Shown piece by piece: positions 54,569-64,000 of a stretch of DNA of 64,000 bases; the first letter of the stretch is position 1, and every line of letters starts with the position of its first letter. This stretch comes from Echria macrotheca (taxonomy: Eukaryota > Ascomycota > Sordariomycetes > Sordariales > Schizotheciaceae), in the NCBI GenBank assembly GCA_030411725.1, contig MU839830.1:1054001-1118000 (forward strand). The letters are read 5' to 3'. Both the position numbers and the translations under genes were made by a program. Under the pieces are notes generated by a model that did not search any database, was not told the origin of the DNA, and was given only the letters and a program-made list of their open reading frames with translations.

Positions 54569-55439
54569 GAAAGCAAGTCGCGTTGGTGGAGTGGATCCCG
54601 ACGAGGGAAAGCGAGACGACTTCATCTCGGCCACACCCAGCCAGTGGTACTGAAGAGACGACGGAAATCAACCAGAGATAACACATACCTGGAGACTTGG
54701 AACCCCCCTCCGACGGTGATGATCGCGTGGCCGAAACGACTTGTTGACCCTATTGTACGATCAGGCTTTGTTGCTCTGTGAGGACCGCCACATTATACCC
54801 CATTCTGCGCGCGCCATGTTTTTCTTCTCGCCCAGCTTTTGCCGGCCGGGCAGGCCATCCAGGATCTCCAGGTCTGGAAACCGAGTTGGCCGCTTTTTTG
54901 ATATTGGAATGTGTTTTTTTCTTCTTCTCTCTGATTTTGTTTTGCTTTTTTCTCCTTTCTTTTGCATTTGGTGTGTGTGATGATTTTCCTTTCTTGATTT
55001 AGATGACGAAAAGTATCTGTTACGGTCGTTGATGTTCCTTACGACGTGCGAATTGGGAAGGACAAGGGGCAAGGCTTTTGACAACCCACGAAGGGCTGGG
55101 GATACCTATCTATGATTGCAGACACGGGAGGCCTCGAGTCTACATGGCGGTACACACAACATGTTTGCTATGCCGGTGCGTATAGACATAGAACATTGGA
55201 GACCAGCCTGCCGGGGAAGAAGGAATATTGGTCTGGGGTTTCAGGATGTGTCTTTGATGTCGAGGGGCAAGCTTTGATGGGTAGAGAAAAAAGGGAGGAA
55301 GGGAAGGGGACTTGTCAGTATGTGGGTGGGTGGGGGGTTATGGACCCAGACCCGGGAACAAGGGAGGGCGGATATCGGAAGGGAACGAAGGGGTGGGGGG
55401 ATATGCGTCTGTTTTTCCTGTCTGTTTTGCGTTACTTCG
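54569..55439. other. Convergent 3' flanks
   Basis: T-rich runs near 54,900-54,970 fit a 3' UTR of the RRM gene. ORFs are short and unconvincing. Confidence 0.65.
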
Positions 55440-56529
55440 TTATGAAGTTTTCTCTGTCTCTTCTTGCTCATCTACGCTGGTAGCTCTGTTGAAGTGGTGC
55501 TTCTGCTGTTGTTGCTGCTGTTGCTGCTGCTGCTGTTGCTTCTCGGACACTGCTAACCTCTCTTCCGTTCCACCCGGGCCGACAACACCATCAACAACAA
55601 CAGGAAAGGGCGAACGCAGGATGCCGTCGATCGGCGTGTCATCAGCCGCCGCACCAACAGCAACAACGTTCCCGCCACCACTCTCCATCAGCGCCCGGAG
55701 GCGGTTCGACAGGTCGGTGACGTGCTCGTCGCCGCTCTCGCCGGGGCTGAGCTCGTCGAGGGCCCGTTCCAGCTCGAGCAGGTAGTCCCGGTTCGGCCCG
55801 CTCGGCCCCCGGCTGCGGAGGATATGCTCGGCCAGCGCCTGGGGGTCCTGGGGCCCGACGAACTGGTCGTTGTCCGGGGTGCCGATGTAGACCAGCGTCC
55901 TGATTGGTGCTGCGGAAGACGACGGATAGAAGGGCGTGTAGTGGATCGTGTAGCCGTTGATCTCGCGGATGTCGAGGTATTCCTTCACCTCGGCGACGCG
56001 CTCGGGCCGGATCCGGTAGGCTACGCCCCAGACTCTTTGGGGCGCTGTGGCGTGGTGGTCGGTTAGGGAGGACCAGTAGGCACGGGTTATTAGGGTTACT
56101 ACGCGGCCTGGGGAGGTTGGGGTGCCGCGGTGGTCCTGGCTTTTGTTTTGTTTTGTTTCTTTTTAGCTTGAGAGGGAGGCAAATGGATGGGGGGAGGGGG
56201 TGGATGAGGTGTGTGTTTTATGATATGGGCCGGGGAAGGGAAGGGAACGGGGGAAAGGGACGTAGGGAACAACAAGGTAAGGATGTCGGAAGGGGGTTCG
56301 GTCATATGACGACTTCCTTCCTCCTCCAAACTAGGTAAGGTAGGTAGGGAGGTTCCTCTTCAACCCTAAGGAGCTCCGAGCTCCGTCGGGCGGGATAGGT
56401 AGAGATGGAGAAACCAGGACAAGTACGGAGACACTAGGTCCCGACCGACCCAGGACCAGGGACACCACCGGACCGGGAACTTGGTTAAGGTACCTAGGTA
56501 AGGTAGGCACTAGGACCGGGATGGGAATC

Positions 56530-56565
<36 letters not shown>

Positions 56566-57198
56566 CAGTGTGCGGTACGCGGGAGCTATGGCCACGGGGT
56601 AAACAGAGAGAGAAATGGTAGAGATATATTTATACCTTGCCTATATGCAGATTAGTTTAATGGTCCGCATCTTTTCTGTAGTACCCCATTGACGCATGAC
56701 GCATGTCACGGGGTCTCTGACCCATGAAGAGGGACGGGAAAGCGGGAGCTCGAGCTTTTTTGCTTCGTTCGTCTTCAAGCAGAGAAGCTATAGGAAGGGA
56801 TCGGTGGGGAAGGGGAAGAGACCAAGGCATAAGGGGCGTCGATTATTTTTAGATCTTGGGGGTGGAGGGAAAGGGTTTGTTTACCTGCCAAAATCGGCGA
56901 ACGTAGCCTGTTACCCAGCCGGGGATTCTCCTGTCTGGAGGGCATAGCTGTCAGCTTGTGTCCCCGTGTGTATCCCTTGGGCACGGGGTGGTACCGAAAT
57001 GCGGTGGTGGTTTCCAGATGAGACTCCTTGACAGATATCAGTCTTTGTTCGTGTTCGTTTTTACTTCACAGGACGAGAAGCAAGAGGTAAGAAAGACAAG
57101 AAAAAAGAAAAGAAAAAGAAAAAGAAAAAAACTCACCCATAGCCAAATATCCAAAACTCGTCACCATCGGTTTGGTCCGGAGAATTATTGTCGGACAT
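55440..57198 (-). CDS. ChaC-type gamma-glutamylcyclotransferase (glutathione-degrading) with polyQ tail
   Basis: Four minus-strand exons, 57198-57137, 57026-56995, 56934-56885 and 56135-55440, give 279 aa. Rebuilt N-terminus: FWIFGYGSLIWKPPPHFD followed by RRIPGWVTGYVRRFWQ, then DHRGTPTSPGRVVTLI, RVWGVAYRI and YLDIREINGYT (the Glu in REINGY is at the catalytic position). Family knowledge: ChaC enzymes (yeast Gcg1) cleave glutathione to 5-oxoproline and Cys-Gly in the cytosol. Oddities: the third intron is 749 nt, and joining FWQ to DHRG leaves the protein about three residues short of the usual FWQxSxDHRG, so a tiny exon may be missed. The C-terminus has 12 Gln in a row coded by CAG/CAA, beyond the usual enzyme length. 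Confidence 0.85.
55498..55541. repeat. CAG/CAA trinucleotide run coding for polyglutamine
   Basis: An imperfect trinucleotide array at the 3' end of the ChaC-type gene, seen on the plus strand as GCTGTTGTT-type units. It codes for 12 consecutive Gln. Confidence 0.8.
56535..56562. repeat. (GT)n microsatellite inside the long ChaC intron
   Basis: About 14 uninterrupted GT units within the 749-nt intron. Confidence 0.85.
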
Positions 57199-58181
57199 TT
57201 TTGTTTTCAAAAGTGGATAAGGGGGTAGCAGTGCAAATGTCAACGTGATCGACGGTCTATGATACTCGGCTCCCGGGATCACTCTTCTCAAAATCTTGGT
57301 CACACAGGTCAAGGTGTGTCTACCCACGGACGGTGCCGAGTAACACGATATATCACAGGGAAAAGGCGTCAATCAGGCAAAGCCGGAGACACTCGCTTAC
57401 ATAATAAACCCACTCACTGCAGCTCTAACCTCTCCAACCCAACAACAGCCAGTCATCTCCACCAGTAGGCCCACCTGACCAAGAACACACAGCAGTAGTA
57501 ACTGACTAGTTACTCAATGGTTCTGGCATGCTGCCGGACAAGACGAGTCCCGGCTGACGGAATGCATCAGGGGGTGGCGCACTGACTGGGGAATTCTTCG
57601 GGTCGGCAACCCTCCCACGGCACTGAAACGGGCCCCCTAAATCCATCCCACTACATACATCATCGGACTACAGGTACAGTACCTTAGTCGTCAAGATGTG
57701 TCTAGCTGGTCACCAATGACACCAAACCCACCCGCAATCAGCCTTATCACTGGGCAGAGGGGTGTTTGTGGAGGTTCGCGGGAGCCAAACCGGCATCGGG
57801 CAATCCACTGCCTGGGGGATGGAAAACATAGCCTTGTGTGCCTGTGTTCCCACGGCAATTTATTTTATTTTCATCCCCGAGTCGCAGACAAACCGCAAAC
57901 AAGCCGTCAGCCTGACTGACCTGACATGTGCGGCTGAGCTGAGCTGGCCTGTTTTTGAGACTAACTACAGTTAACTCCTGACGCCTTGTCTGCAACCTTT
58001 TAAAGGCAAGCCGACCCCTCCTTCCCTCCACATCCTCCTCCAACCAACCCCGCGCCGCCCCCCGTCCTGACACAAAACCCGCCGTCCCAGGAATTCGAGA
58101 CTGCGCATCGCAGACCGGCCGCCGATCCCGTGTTGGGCGTCGCCACAGACGACTGTTTTCCCAGAAACTCCCCTGCCCACC
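57199..58181. other. Divergent intergenic region between the ChaC-type gene and PEF1
   Basis: About 980 bp holding both promoters. Near 57,960-58,080 it is C-rich, fitting the PEF1 leader. No gene is seen. Confidence 0.6.
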
Positions 58182-59282
58182 ATGGCCTACAATCGCCCCT
58201 ACAACCCGGACGAGCTCCCCAGGTGAGTCCTCAGCCTTCTCTGTCTCCCTCGGAGGATCGCATTTTTGCTAGGGGAATCCCTCGCTGACATTGAACTCGC
58301 CCCAGGTTCGCGGAACCCGAGCAGGTAAGCAGACAATACCATCTTTCTACATACCTTTCCCCCGCTTCTCCGCTCCTCTGAGACGACCCCCATCTCCAGC
58401 TGTATAGCCATTGCTGACCCCCCGATTCAGAAAGGTGGCAGCAAACAGCCCTTCTCGCCAACCTACTCGTCGTCCAGCTCGTCCCGCTACGAGACCAAGC
58501 CGCCCCCTCCCCGCCCGACCGAGTACCGCACCTCGTCCGGCCGCCACGAGCCGCCGCCCGGCCCCAGCGCCCGCCTCTCGCCAAGACCGAGTCCCGGCGC
58601 GCCCCCCGACCGCTACGGCATGAGCCCGCCGCCCTCGGCCAGCGGCGCCCGCCCGAGCCGCCACGACCAGCCGCCGTCCAAGTCGGCGCCCCCACCGAGC
58701 CCGCGCGACGCCGGCGGTGCTGATCCCACGCTGCTGCCCCTATTCCGGGCCGTCGACAAAGATGGTGAGATCCTACTGCCCTTATAAGAGTCAGTTATAT
58801 TAACCCACCCCAAAAAAGGCACCGGCCAGCTCTCGGAGCGCGAACTCTCAGCGGCGCTGGTCAACGGCGACTGGACGGCCTTCGACACGCAGACGGTGCG
58901 CATGATGATCCGCATGTTCGACAGCGACCGCAGCGGGACGATTGGGTTCGAGGAGTTCTGCGGGCTCTGGTCGTTCCTCGCGTCGTGGCGGACGCTGTTT
59001 GACCAGTTCGACGCCGACCGCTCGGGCAATATCACGCTGGACGAGTTCAGCCGGGCGCTGGTGGCGTTCCGGTACCGGCTCAGCGAGCGGTTTGTTGAGA
59101 TCCTGTTCAAGACGTACGACAAGCGCAACGAGGGCGCCATGAGCTTTGATTTGTTCGTGCAGGCTTGTATTAGTCTGAAGCGCATGACGGATGTGTTCAA
59201 GAAGTATGATGATGATCGGGATGGATATATCACGCTTAGCTTTGAGGATTTCTTGACGGAGATTCTGAGGCAGTTGAGGTGA
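58182..59282 (+). CDS. PEF1: Penta-EF-hand calcium-binding protein (Pef1/ALG-2-like)
   Basis: Four exons, 58182-58222, 58306-58324, 58431-58764 and 58819-59282, give 285 aa. The second exon is a 19-nt micro-exon coding for FAEPEQ. Residues 20-115 are a Pro/Ser/Arg-rich linker as in peflin-type proteins. Five EF-hands follow: loops DKDGTGQLSERE, DSDRSGTIGFEE and DADRSGNITLDE look able to bind calcium; the fourth (DKRNEGAMSFDL) lacks key acids; the fifth has a two-residue longer loop, as in the dimer-forming EF5 of this family. Family knowledge: PEF proteins dimerise and act as calcium-dependent adaptors at membranes, and yeast Pef1 is linked to polar growth. Confidence 0.92.
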
Positions 59283-61047
59283 TTTTTTTTGTTTTCTTTT
59301 TCTTTTCGGAGCCTTGGGTGGGCGGTATTCTGCTGAGTGTAATGGGGGGTAAGACGGGGAAGGGAGACAGAGGGGGCATAGTCAGGTGGTAGGATCTGGT
59401 TGGCGGTGAGATGGTCACAGGTCAAAGACATATACGAGCCACAGGAAAAAAAAAGACAGGCGGAGAGAGGGGCTAGATTGGTGAGATGAACATGATGGAT
59501 AGTTATACCCCACGTGGAGGTCAATGAATCTTGAGCTGTCTGTATGTTTCGCAGAGTGTTTGTGTGTGTTTATTTGTAAACGACTAGCTACTAGATACGT
59601 AGGGGTCATTCGAAGCAGGGTTGGCGTCAGAAAACGGTATTTTTCGATGAAAAGTGAAGAAGAGTACGGGTTCATGCTTCAGATTCGCCCGGAGAACAGT
59701 CTGAGGTAGATACCTCGTTCTTTATAAGATGACTTTGCGATACTAGGTAGATACGCCGACAAGACGAGGTCACGTACCACTCACTCACAATAATACCATT
59801 CACCAGCTTTAGCCAGATCCCCTGTAGGTTATCTATTTATTTGTGATGTAGGCACTTGTGTGCTCTAACCACCTGGTAGAGGGACCGCTTACCCCCTTAA
59901 CGGGTGGAAGCCTTTGACGTCTTACGGCTTAAGACAAATAATAATATTTATTTGTGAGAACCGTACTAGACACGTAGAAATGCGATACGGGGCACTCCAA
60001 GAATAAGAATAAAACGGGGTATAGGGTATAGGGTACGCAAAAAGGACTTGGGGGTTTCAAGGGGAGGGGGGGTTGCAAATCGAGGATGGTGATATATGTC
60101 TACTTGGAAGTACACTCATAGATAAACCACCGGGCGGCGAGGGGTATAATACCTTACCTCGAGGGCTTGGGATTCGGAGGGAAGGGGGAAAAATATGTGT
60201 GGGTTGTTACTTTGGAGTAGAGGAATAGATTGGTCTATTTACTTAGCTGCCTACCCGGCCAGCGCAAAGTTTTGATAAACGCATTGATACTCTCAAAGTA
60301 AAACAAATCGTTGGATTATCTACGGTTTAAGAAGGAAAAAGAGTTATCTTAACTGTACCTAGGTAGACTTCTATGTTATACAAGCTGGTTACGGATTACG
60401 GATTAGAGGCGACTAGACTAGACCAGACCAGACCAGACCAGACCGGACTAGATTTAATAAATAAATAAAACAGGAGAATACTTACTCCATATCCAGGAGT
60501 ATCACTGCAGTACGGCGGAGTGCACGACTTCCTTCTGACCAGATTTGGTCTTTATTTTACTCACACCACCTTGTGTTGTTTCTATTCCGTACCTTGCTTG
60601 GTAACAACTGCCGTGATCTCTTGTATCCCTCTGTTTGAGTCTCGTATGAAACTTCTCCCTTTCGGTACTGACACAAAACACACACACACACACTGATATC
60701 TAATACAAAAAGCGGGTGGTATGTAGTCAGTCTACTCCTGAAAACAACTTTCCGAAATGCATTTTTGATTTCACACCACGCCGCCGCTGAATGACACCCA
60801 CCCACCAACCCACCAGCAACGCAACCAACTTTATCTAGCTTCCAGGTTGTTTCTCCTCCCGCTCCGTCAGTCAGACACATAAGAACCTGATAGACCCCAC
60901 AAATAAACCTAAACAGTGTGATCAAGTGAATGCCCCAAACCCCATACCATACCATATCACCACCCTTTTTCCCTGCCTGATTCAACGGGACATCCCCCGA
61001 ATTGGGGCCCAAACGCTCAGGAACCTAATTCATTCTCATTCTACCTC
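59283..61047. other. AT-rich convergent spacer with short repeats
   Basis: About 1.8 kb, visibly more AT-rich than the rest of the window between about 59,500 and 60,500. It has pentamer repeats, TATAGGG-like repeats (about 60,015-60,033), ATAAATAAATAAA runs and CCTAGGTA-type motifs. No coding sequence is seen. Confidence 0.65.
60411..60450. repeat. GACYA/GACCR pentanucleotide tandem repeat
   Basis: Eight consecutive pentamers: two GACTA, four GACCA, one GACCG and one GACTA. Confidence 0.85.
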
Positions 61048-64000
61048 TCACCCAACAACATCCATGGCATCCTCATCCGTAAACCCAAACTGGTTATTCT
61101 GGATCGCCACGATCCGGTCCAGCTCGAGCTGGTACTGCTTCCTCAAATCTGCCAGCGTCAAAAACTTGCGCTTGGCCGTCTCTCCGTTACTCCCATCCTG
61201 GCTCTGAAACCTCGCCGCAAAGTGCGTCATCTTGTTCAGCAGCGCGCGTTCATCCTCCGCCTGTCTGCCGCCGGCTTTACTATCCACGTCGAGACGCTTG
61301 AGCAGATCATCCAGATACTCTTCGAGATCATCATCACCCCCTTCCAAGTCTGGGTCCTCTGATAGATCGACATCCTCGAGGATATAAGCCTCCTTGGCAG
61401 GCACACAGCTGAGGGCATTGATAAGCAGCAGATACTGCCGCGTAACCTGCGTGTCGAGTGCGTCATCAGCACCAATCTTGTCGCCCTCCCCGGCGCGGCG
61501 GAGTTTTTGCAGTCGGTCGAGCAGAATGGCGGCGCCGCCGCGGTAGTCGTTGTGGCTGATGCGCCACGAGTAGAGGATCTGGTGATAGGGCACGCCATTG
61601 ATAATGTCCTTGACCGCCTTGCACTTCTCGACGAGAATGTCGTCCACCTTCGTCTGCAGACCCGAGAACGGGAGACTGATGAGCTCGCTGTTCTGGCCGC
61701 TCTCGCACATTTTCTCCACGAGCTTTCGCAGGTACGCCTTCTGCAGCGCTTCGTCCTCCATAGCGAGAAGCGCTGTGTGTGCCGTATCAAAGTGGGAAAT
61801 CGCTGTGGCTGCGGTAAATAGACGGCTGAGCATCTCCGTCTTGGTCACCACAGCCTCAGCGCTGCCGGCGTGGATGAACTGGAGCGACAGACGGGCAAAG
61901 TCCATGACATACGAGTACGCCTTTTGTCGGTCATAAATGTTGACAATGTGGGCGTAGTAGTTTGCGAGTCCGCTGTTCAGCAAATTCCACTCGGTGTCGT
62001 CAAGAAGCCCGGCGCTATGCCGTTCAACGTGCTTCATAGACATGCTCAACCCGATTGCTGACTTCCTGAAGTAGAGTGCAGCGGTGTCGTAGTCTTTGAG
62101 AGCCAGGAATACGCGGCCTTGGATATAAGTCGAAAACGGATCCTGGTCGGCATAGGGATTCAACTCCATAGCCAGATCGGGTCGGTCCTGTTTGAGCAGC
62201 CAGCACTGCAGGAGCCAGGTCTGAAGCACCGTGGAGCTGCTGGGTGCACATAAATCCAATACCATATCTGTGATACTAGACAGAAGTGGCATGTTGGTGG
62301 TTTCTGGCAACCCGAAGAGATGTCCGGTGGAGCCTTCCAGCACGGTTACGGGTACCGTCTCCTCGTTTCCTCGCTGCCTCGTTGGTGAAGCACTGCCTGG
62401 CCCAAAACTAGACCGGAGCGATCTCGACTGAGAGACACTAAGCTCAGTAGTGGCCATCCACCTCAGGTGGTCTAATCTTCTCAGAGCATCAACAAGCCGT
62501 CGGTAGACTGACCCGACATCAAATCGGGCGTGCAAGACCTCATCGTCGTTATCAACCTCATACTCCATGTGAATGAGGAGCACAAGCTGGCTGAATAGGA
62601 TCTGCCAATGTAGGTTGACAGTTTCCTGGACAGCTCTGACAACAACCTTGCGTCCAAGACCGGTGAACTGCTCCCGGAGCTCTTGCGAGTTTGCGTCACT
62701 CCCAGCCGTTATGAGGTCGAAAAGGTCTTCGTACAGCCGTGGAGTGACCATTCGGAAATTCTGCCCCAGGGCCTCGACGACCTGAACACAGTCCTCCTCC
62801 GTGATTTGGCGCCAAAAACTGGCCCGATCATAAAACTGCTGCATCCGGGCCTCGTCGGGCAGGGCAGAGTCCTCGTACAGCTCGGCGCGCAAGGCGGCTT
62901 TGCTGAGTTGCAAGATGCTATCTGAGAAGGATTCGACGAAATTCAATCCCGCCGATATCAGCGTGGCGACAGTCTCGTGCTTCTTCCCCGGTGACTGGAT
63001 ATTATGGTATATCCGGTCAAGGTCGCTGCATTGCCTGACGGCCGCGATGCAGTCGGCGCAAACGACCCATATCATGCCGTCTTCCGGGTCGGCAACCAGA
63101 GATAGCGCCTCCCCTCTTTGTCTGTCTAGCTCCAGCAGCAGCCGCCAGAACCGCATCCACTGCGTCTCGTTTGTGCTCCTGAATTGCTCGTAATCCAAGC
63201 CGCCCGCCGAAGTCCGGTCCAAGGTGGTTGTGGAGCCCAAGACAGAGCACATGGCTTCTGCGATGCTCTTCCCTGCCTTGGAGCTTTCTTTGTAGGTCCC
63301 CAGACCTTTCTCATACATAGCCAGGGCGGTCTCGAGAGTCGCCCTGGAAAATCGGCCCGGGAAGAAGATGAGTCGCAACCACTTCTCGGTTGAGTCCACC
63401 GAGTCGCACGGTCCCGATGTCTGCACTGGTGGTATGACATTGTCCACCGACACCCCTTTCCACCCATCGCTGAACGGCGCTGTCCCCCTAGTGTTCAGCA
63501 GTAGCCTCTGGACGCGATAGGTGGTGTTGTTCTTCCACATTGTCCAAAGCTCCGGCCCGTTAGTCTGCTGCGCCACGGCAAAATCTGCCAGTGTCCAGAC
63601 ATCCAGAGACGACGGACTCTGTGGTATCAGCGAAGCATCCGGGAAGCAGTCGGCAACGTGGATGGATCCTTGGTCGTTAGCTTTCACCTTCCAGAACTTG
63701 AATTCGCCGGCTCCGATTGGAGAGTACGTGACGACTAGACATTGCCCGCGCACGCCGTCCACAATCCGTACCAGGTTGCTTAGCGATGGCTCAATGGTCC
63801 ACCTGTTGTCGTCCTGGGGGTCGCGGTTGACATTCAAGATGTCGCCCGTGTATAATATCTGTCCCGATCTGACATCCCATACTCTGATTCGGTGGTCAAG
63901 ACAGACGGTGAAAAGATATGCGTTGTTTGTTCCCATGTTGGTAACCGCCGTCGAAGTTGCCGCCGTCACCTCCAGATTCATATTGCCGTACCGGACTGTC
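61048..64000 (-). CDS. NUP120: Nucleoporin Nup120 (Nup160 family), 5' end beyond the window
   Basis: One continuous minus-strand frame, open to the right edge, giving the last 983 or so residues; the true start lies beyond 64,000. Residues just inside the edge read TVRYGNMNLEV, in frame, so the internal Met at 63981 is not the start. The visible N-terminal part is beta-propeller (VCLDHRIRVWDVRSGQILY, then EFKFWKVKA and LDVWTLADFAVAQ), followed by a long alpha-helical solenoid (for example FFPGRFSRATLETALAMYEK, LAMELNPYADQDPFSTYIQG and LSWRIS-like YSWRISHNDYRGGAAILLDR). The acidic C-terminus ends in FTDEDAMDVVG. Family knowledge: Nup120 is a scaffold subunit of the Y-shaped Nup84 complex at the nuclear pore. 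Confidence 0.92.
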   Translation of the reverse strand, partial: TVRYGNMNLEVTAATSTAVTNMGTNNAYLFTVCLDHRIRVWDVRSGQILYTGDILNVNRDPQDDNRWTIEPSLSNLVRIVDGVRGQCLVVTYSPIGAGEFKFWKVKANDQGSIHVADCFPDASLIPQSPSSLDVWTLADFAVAQQTNGPELWTMWKNNTTYRVQRLLLNTRGTAPFSDGWKGVSVDNVIPPVQTSGPCDSVDSTEKWLRLIFFPGRFSRATLETALAMYEKGLGTYKESSKAGKSIAEAMCSVLGSTTTLDRTSAGGLDYEQFRSTNETQWMRFWRLLLELDRQRGEALSLVADPEDGMIWVVCADCIAAVRQCSDLDRIYHNIQSPGKKHETVATLISAGLNFVESFSDSILQLSKAALRAELYEDSALPDEARMQQFYDRASFWRQITEEDCVQVVEALGQNFRMVTPRLYEDLFDLITAGSDANSQELREQFTGLGRKVVVRAVQETVNLHWQILFSQLVLLIHMEYEVDNDDEVLHARFDVGSVYRRLVDALRRLDHLRWMATTELSVSQSRSLRSSFGPGSASPTRQRGNEETVPVTVLEGSTGHLFGLPETTNMPLLSSITDMVLDLCAPSSSTVLQTWLLQCWLLKQDRPDLAMELNPYADQDPFSTYIQGRVFLALKDYDTAALYFRKSAIGLSMSMKHVERHSAGLLDDTEWNLLNSGLANYYAHIVNIYDRQKAYSYVMDFARLSLQFIHAGSAEAVVTKTEMLSRLFTAATAISHFDTAHTALLAMEDEALQKAYLRKLVEKMCESGQNSELISLPFSGLQTKVDDILVEKCKAVKDIINGVPYHQILYSWRISHNDYRGGAAILLDRLQKLRRAGEGDKIGADDALDTQVTRQYLLLINALSCVPAKEAYILEDVDLSEDPDLEGGDDDLEEYLDDLLKRLDVDSKAGGRQAEDERALLNKMTHFAARFQSQDGSNGETAKRKFLTLADLRKQYQLELDRIVAIQNNQFGFTDEDAMDVVG

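Overview
The window looks like about 64 kb of a filamentous ascomycete nuclear chromosome, most likely Sordariomycetes (Sordariales/Chaetomiaceae-like). The basis is GC-rich coding sequence, short introns of mostly 50-110 nt with GTRNGT donors and CTAAC/CTGAC branch points, pyrimidine-rich leaders, and proteins that read as typical Sordariomycete orthologues (Npr3, Prp16, Tvp23, Sft2, Pwp1, Nup120, Pef1). I saw no rRNA, tRNA, CRISPR array or recognisable transposon. No bacterial, viral or toxin gene is apparent.

I support 20 protein genes. Left part (1-24 kb): DUF3824-like Ala/Gly-rich protein (-), short bHLH factor (+), LARP1-like La/DM15 protein (-), SFT2 (-), long-loop bHLH factor (+), NPR3 (-). 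Middle (25-41.5 kb): ethanolamine kinase (+), mitochondrial glycine-cleavage T protein (-), PRP16 (-) and PWP1 (+) sharing a 294-bp promoter, a Ser-rich orphan (+), and a C9orf78/Tls1-family splicing-linked protein (+). Right part (43-64 kb): a single-pass surface protein (+), TVP23 (-) and a CitE/CLYBL-like lyase (+) divergently arranged, an Arg-rich orphan (-), a small RRM protein (+), a ChaC-type gamma-glutamylcyclotransferase (-), the penta-EF-hand protein PEF1 (+), and NUP120 (-), which runs off the right edge.

The genes are ordinary housekeeping functions (RNA metabolism, Golgi membrane, TORC1 nutrient sensing, one-carbon, lipid head-group and glutathione metabolism, nuclear pore) and do not form a metabolic cluster. 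Exon-intron structures were rebuilt by hand from splice consensus, reading frame and family alignment from memory, so small shifts are possible.

The most unusual points are: (1) an in-frame tandem duplication of the acidic tail of the short bHLH gene, separated by a single TAG; (2) upstream ORFs ending 2 nt and 9 nt before the start codons of the two bHLH genes; (3) a 51-nt stopless intron in the RRM gene whose retention would keep the frame; (4) telomere-repeat-like boxes in the same orientation 85-100 nt upstream of NPR3 and the C9orf78-like gene; (5) a 19-nt micro-exon in PEF1; (6) a 749-nt intron and polyglutamine tail in the ChaC gene; and (7) three gene-free stretches of about 3.8-4.2 kb. 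I found no convincing wholly new multi-gene system.
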